This document shows, one piece after another, positions 7,715-16,114 of a stretch of 36,966 bases of DNA. Numbering within the stretch: position 1 is the first letter of the stretch; every line of letters starts with the position of its first letter. The position numbers were made by a program, and so were the translations under genes. Under the pieces are notes generated by a model. That model was not told the DNA's origin. It was given only the letters and a program-made list of their open reading frames with translations, and searched no databases. Source of the DNA: Flavobacterium noncentrifugens (GTDB lineage: Bacteria > Bacteroidota > Bacteroidia > Flavobacteriales > Flavobacteriaceae); contig NZ_FNEZ01000003.1 in NCBI RefSeq assembly GCF_900100375.1, positions 182,605 through 219,570 on the forward strand, in the 5' to 3' direction.

Positions 7715-9016
7715 ATGGCAACCAAACTAAAACAAATGCAATTTGTGAGACTTATTTTATTGACGATTGTAACTTTTGCTGTAATACAAGACAGTATTGC
7801 GTGCAGTGGATACAAAATTACAAAAGGGAACAGCACATTTTTCGGAAGCAATCATGATGCCTGGTTTACAACACCTCACATTTGGTTTGAAACCGCAAAT
7901 CTTAACCAATACGGGGCAGCATTTACAGGAGCAAGATTTGATGGAGAAAACGGATACGCACCGCAATCAGGAATGAATGAAATGGGCCTCGCATTTGAAA
8001 GACTTAGTTCATACCATCCAAAACAGGAAAGCTTTGCAAACAGAAAAACCATATCCAACCCGACCAAATATTTGAAAGACATTTTACACGCTTGCAAAAC
8101 AGTAGAAGAAGTTCGGGAATATATTGGCAAATACGACCACAGCTATTTTATCGAAGATGTTTTTATTTACGTGGACAAATCCGGTAAATATTTAATCGTA
8201 GAGCCGTACAAGTTGACGATCGGTAAGGAACCAACCTACGTGATATCAAACTTTTGTCCTTCCATAACTCCAGAAAAAAATGCCAATAAACTTGACCGAT
8301 ACAGAAACGGAGTTGCATTTTTAAAGAACGGCATTGACACTACCTTAGCATTTTGCACGGCCTTGTCGGATGTGATGCACGTTTGCAGAAAAAAAATTGG
8401 AGATGGAACTTTACTTTCTTCTATATGGGACTTAAACAATGGGACGGTGAATTTGTATTTTTACCACGACTTTAAGAGAACCGTTCAATTTAACCTAAGC
8501 GAAGAATTAAAAAAAGGAGACCACATCATTGCGGTAGCAACACTATTCCCGAAAAACCCTGAATTTGAAAAATTACGCAATTACAAAACCCCAAAAGACA
8601 GCATTTTAATCGGCGTATTTATGGTTGCTTCCGCTGGTTTTTTTCTACTGACTTCAATATTCTTTCTAATTCAATATTTAAAAAGAAGGGCGCGTAAATA
8701 TTCTCATGTTCAGCTATTGCTGTTTCCAATGGGTCTGATTATGTTCTATTACATGTATGTGTTAAGCGGCCCTGCTAACGTTTTCTACTTTCCAGCACCC
8801 TATAAAGACCCGACAAATGTTTTTATAAGTTTGACGTCATACATTCCATTTCTGCTGCTACTGCTCATACTGCCTTTTTGTATGGTTAATTACAGACTGA
8901 TAAAAGAGAAAAGCTGGAGTTTGCCTGCCAAGTGGCTATTTACCTTTAACAATCTTATTTACATGATTCTAATCGGACTATTTTTGTATTGGAGATTTTA
9001 TGACGTTTTCAACTAA
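7715..9016 (+). CDS. Ntn-hydrolase (C45/linear-amide type) with C-terminal membrane domain
   Basis: This 433-residue protein has an N-terminal hydrophobic signal-like segment ending at I-A-C30. Cys30 (SIACSGYKITKGN) is the likely N-terminal nucleophile exposed by processing, as in acyl-CoA:6-APA acyltransferase / carcinine hydrolase-like enzymes. Family-like segments follow: FFGSNHDAWF, the GMNEMGLAFERL block, and FIYVDKSGKYLIVEPYK with VISNF. After about residue 285 the protein changes to four predicted membrane helices (ILIGVFMVASAGFFLLTSIFF; a second near LLFPMGLIMFYYMY; then two more to the end). The enzyme would therefore face the periplasm, tethered to the inner membrane. An alternative start is the ATG at 7736. 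The substrate is unknown, probably an amide. Confidence 0.75.
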   Translation: MATKLKQMQFVRLILLTIVTFAVIQDSIACSGYKITKGNSTFFGSNHDAWFTTPHIWFETANLNQYGAAFTGARFDGENGYAPQSGMNEMGLAFERLSSYHPKQESFANRKTISNPTKYLKDILHACKTVEEVREYIGKYDHSYFIEDVFIYVDKSGKYLIVEPYKLTIGKEPTYVISNFCPSITPEKNANKLDRYRNGVAFLKNGIDTTLAFCTALSDVMHVCRKKIGDGTLLSSIWDLNNGTVNLYFYHDFKRTVQFNLSEELKKGDHIIAVATLFPKNPEFEKLRNYKTPKDSILIGVFMVASAGFFLLTSIFFLIQYLKRRARKYSHVQLLLFPMGLIMFYYMYVLSGPANVFYFPAPYKDPTNVFISLTSYIPFLLLLLILPFCMVNYRLIKEKSWSLPAKWLFTFNNLIYMILIGLFLYWRFYDVFN

Positions 9017-9202
9017 TAGGCAGAATGGAAAGAAAAACGGCTAAGCGAATCAGCTGATTTTCTGTAAATTGAAAAAGTTTTCCATAACTTCGTTTTCGTT
9101 CAGCAGAGAATATGCTGCTCCTATTTTCTCCAAATTCGCTTAATCGCAAACGCTGGCGGCAATGGCAAAAAATGAGAACAATTCAAATCTAAATTTTATA
9201 AA

Positions 9203-9481
9203 ATGAGAACGTTCAGCATTGAAGAAATTGACAGGATCATAGAAATGGCTTGGGAAGATCGTACGCCATTTGATGTCATAAAGTTACAATTTAATCTATC
9301 TCAAGGTGAAGTTGAAAAGCTAATGAGAAAAGAATTGAAACATTCAAGTTTTAAAAGATGGCGAAAAAGGGTTTCCTCGGGTGTCGGAGTAAAACATTTG
9401 TGCAAGGCAAACGAAACTATGCTACGATTTAAATGCACCAGACAAAGAATGATCAGTAACAATAAAATATCAAAGAGATAG
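9203..9481 (+). CDS. DUF2805 / TIGR03643 family protein, copy B
   Basis: This 92-residue protein differs from the copy at 2727 only by Ile/Val, Asp/Glu and Asn/Thr exchanges, all conservative, so both copies appear under purifying selection or the duplication is recent. It contains AWEDRTPFD, the LMRKELKHSSFKRWRKRV block and the basic tail NNKISKR typical of the family. It is followed after 13 nt by its DUF2256 partner. The function is unknown. The strongly basic C-terminal half would suit nucleic-acid binding, but that is speculation. Confidence 0.87.
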   Translation: MRTFSIEEIDRIIEMAWEDRTPFDVIKLQFNLSQGEVEKLMRKELKHSSFKRWRKRVSSGVGVKHLCKANETMLRFKCTRQRMISNNKISKR

Positions 9482-9494
9482 CGGTTCAAAACAA

Positions 9495-9635
9495 ATGAAG
9501 AAAGCGAACCTTCCATTTAAAATCTGTCCAATATGTAAATTTAGATTCTCATGGCGCAAAAAGTGGGCGAAGAACTGGGATGAAGTCAAGTACTGTAGCG
9601 AAAAGTGTAGAAGCAATAAAAATAAGGAAATATAA
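9495..9635 (+). CDS. DUF2256 family small zinc-ribbon-like protein, copy B
   Basis: This 46-residue protein has two cysteine knuckles (ICPICKF and KYCSEKCR) and the conserved FSWRKKWAKNWDEV core. It keeps the tryptophan that copy A at 3020 has lost, so this is the better conserved of the two. It is translated just after the DUF2805 gene, probably from one transcript. No photolyase/cryptochrome gene, a frequent neighbour elsewhere, is seen nearby. Confidence 0.82.
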   Translation: MKKANLPFKICPICKFRFSWRKKWAKNWDEVKYCSEKCRSNKNKEI

Positions 9636-9959
9636 AATCTGCTTTTCAACCGTCCAACATGCGCTAACCCGGAACTGTGCTGGGAAACAAACGTTTTAAC
9701 TCGTATTTTATCATTGGCAGAACGCTAGATAAACTGCATCATATTTAAATGCGGATGCAATTGCAAAAGCTTGTTTCAAAATTTATTACACACTGTTATT
9801 AAAGATGGCTTCTTGCTTAGCTTTGTTTGTTTTAGATTGTATTGTATTTATAACGACAGCAAATATTTAATTTAAGGTGAGTTGCAAATGTATTTAAGTT
9901 GTGCGTCAGTTATGATTTTAAACAAATCAAAATGGGAAAAATGAATTGAAAATTGAAAA

Positions 9960-10435
9960 CAAAAAAAATAAAACTAAACACACAACTCAAGTGGGTTTTT
10001 GAAATTGTAAACAGCATCGCAAGCCTGAACCATTGGAAGAATTTCCCGGTTGAATGCCAAACAGAATCCATTTCGTTGACCATTAAAAAAGTAGCAGAAA
10101 AAATATCGACATAGGAATCGAACTGTATAAAAACTAAAAAAAACGAAAAAAAACGACTATAATTTCTCCAATGAAGGCGAACTTAATTCGCTTGGTTATG
10201 ACTTTCTGAGAGCGGAAAAAACAGCTGCTGCATTGAAGATTTTCGATCTGAATGTCGCCAAATTTCCAAATTCAGCCAATGTGTATGACAGTCGTGGTGA
10301 AGCTTATTTTAATAAAAGAGTACCTTTTATCGAGGAAGGATTATCAAAAAGTTTTGACATTTGACCAAACAAATCAAAACGCCAAAGACATGCTTTTGAA
10401 AATTGAAGCTGTTTTAAAGGATGGGCCGCATCGAT
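9960..10435 (+). pseudogene. Decayed C-terminal part of a TPR-tailed hydrolase-like protein
   Basis: Reading across interrupted frames gives a recognisable tail. First come NSIASLNHWKNFPVE and SISLTIKKVAEKI, then a stop and frameshift, then IGIELYKN. DYNFSNEGELNSLGYDFL, IFDLNVAKFPNSANVYDSRG and EAYFNKR follow, and after another frameshift near 10325-10345 comes KDYQKVLTFDQTNQNAKDM. This matches the TPR-like tail found at the end of many Bacteroidota esterase and beta-lactamase-fold proteins. The catalytic domain is absent and at least three lesions are visible, so it is a remnant. No intact version exists in the window. Confidence 0.6.
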
Positions 10436-10612
10436 GCGTCTATAGCCGTTTTGCCTATTTCAGGACAGTAAAAACAAAATGACGAAACTGACAATAACAG
10501 AACTTAGCGAATGGCCGGTTTGGTAAATCTGAAACAAGTTTAATGAAGTACAACGCACCCGATTTCAGGAAAAATTCGTAAATTCAACATTTCAATTTTA
10601 GATAGCAACACT

Positions 10613-10975
10613 ATGAAAAAGTTAGTACTACTCCTGATTTTAGTCATTGGATTTTCAGTAAACGCGCAGACATCGAACGAGCTCATTGGAAAATGGCAAT
10701 TGGTAAAATGGGTACAAAATGGAAAAGAAAAAGACATTATCTCTTATTTCAAAACCGATCAGGTATTTCAGGTATTCATGGAAAATGGGGAATTTAACAG
10801 CCTCAATGGAGCAGAAACCCACAAAGGAAAATGGAAACTTTCAAAAGACAATTCTGAATTGACCATTACATCGACTATTATTCCGGTAAAATTCCGGATT
10901 GATTATTTTGATGCTTCAAAGCGCGTCATGACTTACGAACAGCTGGGCACATTCGAATATAAAAAAGTGGAGTAA
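10613..10975 (+). CDS. Secreted lipocalin-like domain protein
   Basis: This 120-residue protein has a signal peptide (MKKLVLLLILVIGFSVNAQ) and a small beta-barrel-like domain: LIGKWQLVKWVQNGKEKD, then GEFNSLNG, THKGKWKLSKDNSELTI and RVMTYEQLGTFEYKKVE. This pattern (GxW near the N-terminus, alternating strands, F-Y-K end) fits the Bacteroidota lipocalin-like families (PF13648/PF13924 type). The ligand is unknown. The DUF3667 gene starts 12 nt downstream, so the two are probably co-transcribed. Confidence 0.8.
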   Translation: MKKLVLLLILVIGFSVNAQTSNELIGKWQLVKWVQNGKEKDIISYFKTDQVFQVFMENGEFNSLNGAETHKGKWKLSKDNSELTITSTIIPVKFRIDYFDASKRVMTYEQLGTFEYKKVE

Positions 10976-10987
10976 TTCCAGATTTCT

Positions 10988-11710
10988 ATGATTTGTAAAA
11001 ATTGCAATCAGGTTTTCGAAGGGAATTTCTGCAACAATTGCGGCCAATCGGCAGATACGCACAGGCTCAATGTGCATTTCATCTGGCATGACATCCAGCA
11101 CGGATTATTTCATTTTGACAAAGGGATTTATTATTCTGTAAAGGAATTGTATTTGCGACCGGGACATTCCATAAGGGAATTCATAGAAGGAAAAAGGATC
11201 AACCATTTTAGTCCAATTTCCCTGGTGATCGTTCTTGCAACCGTATATGGCTTGTTATACCATTCTTTTGAAATCAACCTCTTTACTACCGCGAAGGAAA
11301 TGCCAAAATTGAATTCGGACATCAATAACTATTGGATGGCAAAGCATTTTTCGTGGCTCACATTGGCAACAATTCCCCTTTATACGCTTGGAACATATGC
11401 CTGTTTCAGAAATCAGGGATACAATTACATTGAATATTTTATCCTGAATACTTTCAAGGCTTCCCAGAGGCTGATCCTGCATATCGTTAGTTTTCCCATT
11501 CTTTACCATTTTAATGGAACGCCAGCAATCAAAACCTTTATTACAGTGCTTTATGCTATGGATATTGCTTTAATCTACTGGACAAATTTTCAATTTTTTG
11601 ATCGGATAAGTACCATTAAAGTGCTACTGCTTTCTGCCCTAAGCCATTTGATCTTTTTAGCAGCCCTGGTTTTTGTGCTAGCGATAATCGTTTTATTTGG
11701 CGGCTATTGA
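10988..11710 (+). CDS. DUF3667 zinc-ribbon membrane protein
   Basis: This 240-residue protein has an N-terminal zinc ribbon (cysteines C3, C6, C15 and C18 in CKNCNQVF..NFCNNCGQ). A conserved block HDIQHGLFHFDKGIYYSVKELYLRPGHSIREFIEGKR follows in which the membrane-facing region begins. Four to five hydrophobic helices run to the C-terminus. This is the layout of DUF3667 proteins. The function is unknown; the zinc ribbon faces the cytoplasm if the usual topology holds. It sits 12 nt behind the lipocalin-like gene. Confidence 0.88.
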   Translation: MICKNCNQVFEGNFCNNCGQSADTHRLNVHFIWHDIQHGLFHFDKGIYYSVKELYLRPGHSIREFIEGKRINHFSPISLVIVLATVYGLLYHSFEINLFTTAKEMPKLNSDINNYWMAKHFSWLTLATIPLYTLGTYACFRNQGYNYIEYFILNTFKASQRLILHIVSFPILYHFNGTPAIKTFITVLYAMDIALIYWTNFQFFDRISTIKVLLLSALSHLIFLAALVFVLAIIVLFGGY

Positions 11711-11877
11711 AGGGAATTACAAGAGATTAGCAATCACAATTAAATGTTTATCAAATATTAAAAACTCATTTCATGTATTAACACATAGGTTTCTGGCAAT
11801 TTTGATTCTTTTTCTTACGCACCCCTTTTTAAAAAGTGTATATTTATCCGATCGTTATACCTTTTGGAATTGACCTG

Positions 11878-13326
11878 ATGAAACTTAAATATTTATTATT
11901 CCTTTTTCTTTGTTTCTACCCTAATCTTCCTGCCATTGGTCAGGCTGACAATTCTCAAAAACTGACATTAGACGCGCAAATTGCTGCGAATAATGATTTA
12001 TTCATGACGAAGCCTGATCAAGCTTTCCTTATGATCGATGTGCTGATGAAAAAGGCAGTACTCGCAGGAAATAAAGACGCAGAACTCTCTCTGCTATCTA
12101 AAAAAACCTGGTATTTTATCAGAAAAACCAATTTAAAACAAGCGCTTAAGGCAGCACAGGAACTTGATGGCAAAGCCATTCAATATGAAAATTATTATTG
12201 GCAATCTGCAGCACACTCCCATTTGCTTGAAATTTGTTCCTTCAACGGCTTGCAGGAGCAGGCGATCATGGAATTTGACAAAAGTATGGCGCTTCTTGAA
12301 AAATCAAACCAACCGGAGGATAAAATCAATTATTCCAAAGCCATCAACTACATTAAGATTGCGAACTTATATGAAACGCAGGGCGATTTTGGAAAGGCTA
12401 AAAAAATGCTCCTGAAAGTTGATGAACACATTGGCAAAATAACGGATCGTGAGAAAATCAGAAAAATAAGGTTTGTTAATTTTACCAATCTGGGCGCTGT
12501 TAATTTCGAATTGGGTTTACAAGATTCGGCTGAGTATTTCATCCAGAAATCAATCCACCTGAGCGATGGGGCAAATGATGAAGAAAGCCTGAATCAATTT
12601 CGGAATTTATTAATCCTGGGACAAGTTTACAATGCGAAGAAAGATGGACTGAAAGCGTTGCATTTTCTTAAGAAAGCGGAAGTGATCGAACCTAAATTAG
12701 CCACAAATCTTCAGGAAAAAAATATGCTCTACCAGGAATTGGTGGAATCTTATAAAGCATTGGACAGCAGTGAACAGGTAAACATCTATACATACAAAGC
12801 CAAAGACACCGAAATCGCATACGAAAAAAACAAAAGCAGTTCCCTTAAAAAAATTATCAATGATGATTTGCTCAAGGAAAGGAATTACTCTCTTTACATC
12901 GTGACCGGTTTTTCTGTTTTGTTGCTTCTCAGCCTGTATTTTATATACAGATTGCACAAAAAGAACAAACTGTTGGTACAGCAGGAAACACTAAGTGAAA
13001 AATACCTGCAGGACAACAAGCAAACCATAGATCAGGAAACGCTTTCAAAACTAATCAATTTGCTTAAACAGCATGATGCGGCTTTTATGACTGTTTTTCA
13101 TGGCGTATTTCCGGATTTTGTAAATAAGATTCAGGCGATCCAACCCAATGTAGTTCAGACTGAAGTAGAATTTTGTGCGTATATGAAACTGAACCTGACC
13201 ACCAAGGAAATTTCAAAAATCCTGAGTATCGAACCCAAATCGGTACAGGCAAAAAAATACCGGATCCGCAAAAAACTCAATATCCCGAATGAAGTCGACA
13301 TCTACATGTGGTTTAACCAAATATAG
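11878..13326 (+). CDS. TPR sensor-like protein with LuxR-type HTH
   Basis: This 482-residue protein has a signal peptide (MKLKYLLFLFLCFYPNLPAIGQ), then TPR-like helical repeats to about residue 330 (for example IKIANLYETQGDFGKAKKML). One membrane helix (YSLYIVTGFSVLLLLSLYFIY) and a coiled stretch follow, and the protein ends in a cytoplasmic LuxR/GerE-like helix-turn-helix (LNLTTKEISKILSIEPKSVQ, then KKYRIRKKLNIP). A GTG at 11836 could extend the frame by 14 codons, but the ATG at 11878 begins a proper signal peptide. Such one-component membrane regulators are common in Flavobacteria. Targets are unknown; the T9SS cargo genes downstream are possible ones. Confidence 0.85.
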   Translation: MKLKYLLFLFLCFYPNLPAIGQADNSQKLTLDAQIAANNDLFMTKPDQAFLMIDVLMKKAVLAGNKDAELSLLSKKTWYFIRKTNLKQALKAAQELDGKAIQYENYYWQSAAHSHLLEICSFNGLQEQAIMEFDKSMALLEKSNQPEDKINYSKAINYIKIANLYETQGDFGKAKKMLLKVDEHIGKITDREKIRKIRFVNFTNLGAVNFELGLQDSAEYFIQKSIHLSDGANDEESLNQFRNLLILGQVYNAKKDGLKALHFLKKAEVIEPKLATNLQEKNMLYQELVESYKALDSSEQVNIYTYKAKDTEIAYEKNKSSSLKKIINDDLLKERNYSLYIVTGFSVLLLLSLYFIYRLHKKNKLLVQQETLSEKYLQDNKQTIDQETLSKLINLLKQHDAAFMTVFHGVFPDFVNKIQAIQPNVVQTEVEFCAYMKLNLTTKEISKILSIEPKSVQAKKYRIRKKLNIPNEVDIYMWFNQI

Positions 13327-13667
13327 AAATACTACACTGAACTTATTCTGAACTACAGCTTGCATACACGGCCATTTTGAGTGTTTAATTCCAGCCCAAA
13401 ATTTTATTTAACCGAAAAATAACTTCCGGCTCAAATGCTGTTAGTCAAGGTATTATATGTTGTTTAACATGCTATAGTAGATTTGTAGTAGGTCTTTTTT
13501 AGGTTTTTTTTCAAAACTCCAATATGTTTGTTTCAGCCATTAAAAATCCTCGGACGGTAAAACTTCCCAGGTTAATGAGGGCGAAAATTGGGCTTGCTCC
13601 TATAAATTTAAAACCAATTTTTAAGAGCCTACGGATAAAAAACACTAACTATTAATAATATCATGCA
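13327..13667. other. Intergenic region upstream of T9SS cargo gene
   Basis: This is 341 bp without a gene. TAGATTTG at 13478-13485 fits a -7 box for the downstream gene, but I see no TTTG at the right distance. That would leave a long leader of about 180 nt. No terminator-like hairpin was noticed. Confidence 0.4.
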
Positions 13668-15935
13668 ATGAAAAAACATTTACTTTATTTATTACTTCTT
13701 GGAGCGGGATTGGCAAATGCACAGGTCGCACCCCGAATTGAGTGGTCAAAAACCCTTGGCAGTTCAGAAGGTGATGAAGGTTTTGGTATCGCCAATACGC
13801 CTGACGGCGGATACATCGCAATCGGAAATACGTATAAGGTCGACGGTGATGTAACGGCGAACAACGGAATTTACGACTATTGGGTCGCAAAATTAAACCA
13901 CGCCGGAGCCATTGAATGGACTAAAAATTATGGCGGAACCAATTCAGACGAGGCCAGAAAAATAGTTCCTACCCCAGACGGCGGTTACATCCTTGGCGGC
14001 ATGACAGATTCCAACAATATGGATGTATCGGGAACCCATGGCGATTGGTGGTTTGAAGATGTTTGGTATGGCGATTACCAAAATGATTACTGGATCGTCA
14101 AAATTGACAGCGTCGGAACGATCCAATGGCAGAAAACTCTGGGTGGGAATTACAGAGAGTTGCTGACTGACATCAAGCTCACTTCTACCGGCGGCTATAT
14201 CATTTCCGGAACCAGCAACTCCAGTAGCGGTGATGTCACAGACAGCCACCAGGCAGACGGCGGCATTGACAGTGATGCCTGGGTCGTAAATTTAGACGCT
14301 GCCGGAAATATCCTGTGGCAAAGGGCTTATGGAGGTTATGATGGTTCGTCTAGCTTTTCAAGCATCGAGCAAACTTCAGATGGCGGTTATGTAGCTGCGG
14401 GTTCTACTTCTGCTGTAGGCGGAGACGCACCACCGCTCAAAGGGATTGCAGATTTATGGGTTGTCAAAACGGGTGCAACGGGTGATATCGTATGGTCTAA
14501 AACTTTTGGCGGAAGTCGTGGTCAGGACGCACAGTCTGTTAAACAACTGCCTGGAAATGGGTATATCGTTTGTGGCGTAACCTCATCAGCTGACGGTGAT
14601 GTCACAAACGGAGTAGACAATCTTAATACCAGATGGATCATAAAATTAGATGATGAAGGAAATTTAGAATGGAACAGGACTTATCCCGACATGAGAGGAT
14701 TTATGGCAGCCGAAGTGACCGCTGACGGAAATTTAGTGGTAGGTTCGATGTTCCCTCAAGACAAGCACTTAATGAAAATTGATGTGGCTACAGGCGACAT
14801 TATCTGGTCAAAAACCTACGGGGGCAGTCAGCGCGATATGATATTCGGAATGGCCTTAACGCCTGAGGGTGGCTTTATAACAGTGGGCGGAACGAATTCA
14901 AATGACGGCGATGTAGTCGGAAATCACGGCGATTATGATATCTGGGTCGTAAAACTAAGCCCTGATTGTTTGGTTCCGGAATTGACTATTGATACCACGC
15001 ACAGGATTTGCGCACAATCATCTGTTAACCTAACGGCAGATGTTACAGCGGCAACCGTCAACTGGTACGATTCAGCCATGGCAGAAGCACCTGTTTTTAC
15101 AGGAACCAATTTTGAAACGCCCGACTTGACAGCAACGACTTCTTATTGGGTCGAAGCGGTAAGCGGATTTTGTAAAACAGCCAGGACAGAAATCGTCATT
15201 ACGGTCAATCCGTTGCCTGTTTTGACCATTGATGAAACGGCAGTTGCCATTTGCTCAGGAAATGAAGCTTCTTTGCATGCAACGTCACCAGGAAATGTCA
15301 TTTTTTGGTATGCCAACGCAAACGATATGGAATACCTGTACCACGGCAATCTTTTTGTAACGGATGCATTGATGGCAAATACCACTTACTGGGTGCAGGC
15401 TTACAACCTTTTAACCGGATGTACTTCTGAAAGAACTGCCGTTGCAATTGCCGTTGGCGAACCTTTATCTGCCCCGACCGCAAATGCCACACAAAATCCT
15501 GGATCAGGAATGACCTTGACCAATTTAATTGTCGCACACACAGGAACTTTAACCTGGTATGCCAATGAATCCCTGACAACTGAACTCCCTGAAACGACTG
15601 TAGCGGTTAACGGAACGACTTATTATGTCACGCAATCTGCCGCAGGATGCATGAGCGCTGCCACAGCAATTTTGATAGATACCTCTTTGAGCACTGTACA
15701 AATAAGTGCAGACCACTTTGCTTATTATCCAAATCCGGTGACAACTGTATTGCATTTTAAAGGAAATGATACATTGAAATCGGTTCAGGTTTATGATTTA
15801 CTCGGGAAATTGATTTTCAATCAGCAGTCAAATGCCATCCAGGAGGTGAATTTAAGTGCACTCCAACAAGGAACTTATATTTTAAAAGCGACGACTGACA
15901 AAGGAATCAACACTTTTAAAATTATAAAGGATTGA
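13668..15935 (+). CDS. T9SS type A cargo protein with beta-propeller-like repeats
   Basis: This 755-residue protein has a signal peptide (MKKHLLYLLLLGAGLANAQ). About seven repeats of 55-65 residues follow to about residue 430, with the pattern DGGYI..G.T.S..GDV, DYWVVKLD..G.I.W.KT.GG, likely forming a propeller. Next come two Ig-like modules (VNLTADVTAATVNWYDSA, ASLHATSPGNVIFWYA) and a third with TLTWYANESL. The last about 70 residues are a type A sorting domain (FAYYPNPVTTVLHFKGN, LKSVQVYDLLGKLI, GTYILKATTDKGINTFKI). It is secreted through the Sec system and T9SS and probably attached to the cell surface. The binding target is unknown. Confidence 0.93.
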   Translation: MKKHLLYLLLLGAGLANAQVAPRIEWSKTLGSSEGDEGFGIANTPDGGYIAIGNTYKVDGDVTANNGIYDYWVAKLNHAGAIEWTKNYGGTNSDEARKIVPTPDGGYILGGMTDSNNMDVSGTHGDWWFEDVWYGDYQNDYWIVKIDSVGTIQWQKTLGGNYRELLTDIKLTSTGGYIISGTSNSSSGDVTDSHQADGGIDSDAWVVNLDAAGNILWQRAYGGYDGSSSFSSIEQTSDGGYVAAGSTSAVGGDAPPLKGIADLWVVKTGATGDIVWSKTFGGSRGQDAQSVKQLPGNGYIVCGVTSSADGDVTNGVDNLNTRWIIKLDDEGNLEWNRTYPDMRGFMAAEVTADGNLVVGSMFPQDKHLMKIDVATGDIIWSKTYGGSQRDMIFGMALTPEGGFITVGGTNSNDGDVVGNHGDYDIWVVKLSPDCLVPELTIDTTHRICAQSSVNLTADVTAATVNWYDSAMAEAPVFTGTNFETPDLTATTSYWVEAVSGFCKTARTEIVITVNPLPVLTIDETAVAICSGNEASLHATSPGNVIFWYANANDMEYLYHGNLFVTDALMANTTYWVQAYNLLTGCTSERTAVAIAVGEPLSAPTANATQNPGSGMTLTNLIVAHTGTLTWYANESLTTELPETTVAVNGTTYYVTQSAAGCMSAATAILIDTSLSTVQISADHFAYYPNPVTTVLHFKGNDTLKSVQVYDLLGKLIFNQQSNAIQEVNLSALQQGTYILKATTDKGINTFKIIKD

Positions 15936-15939
15936 TGTT

Positions 15940-16070
15940 TTCAGTATATCCGAAAAACATCAAAATCTAAAAATACCATTACTGATATTACTATTTTGCT
16001 CCTATCCTATTTTGGCTCAGATAGCAGCATATAATATCCATTTCCCGGCAGGATTTCATCGTGCCGGGAT
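15940..16070 (+). pseudogene. Orphan signal-peptide fragment without a start codon
   Basis: One frame in this gap reads LKIPLLILLFCSYPILAQ, a near-perfect lipid-free signal peptide ending in a cleavable LAQ. No ATG, GTG or TTG start is found before it, and the sequence after it is not recognisable. It may be the residue of a former secreted protein gene lost between the two T9SS cargo genes. Confidence 0.3.
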
Positions 16071-16072
16071 TT
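16044..16072 (+). terminator. Hairpin, possible terminator of the type A cargo gene
   Basis: CCCGGCA (16044-16050) pairs with TGCCGGG (16062-16068) around an 11-nt loop, followed by only a short ATTTT tract. The stem is perfect but the U-tract is weak. Confidence 0.4.
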
Positions 16073-16114
16073 TATGGACATGCCGATGCTTTGTTTTCAC
16101 AACCATACCCACAC

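Larger units (their letters stand above)
9133..9840. repeat. Segmental duplication, copy B (DUF2805-DUF2256 module)
   Basis: This is the second copy of the module at 2640-3315. Identity is very high across the two small genes and remains recognisable in both flanks. In the 3' flank, copy B carries roughly 75 bp not found in copy A, between the shared GCATCAT and AGATGGCTTCTTGCTTAG. Part of the insert is AAATGCGGATGCAATTGC. Confidence 0.8.
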
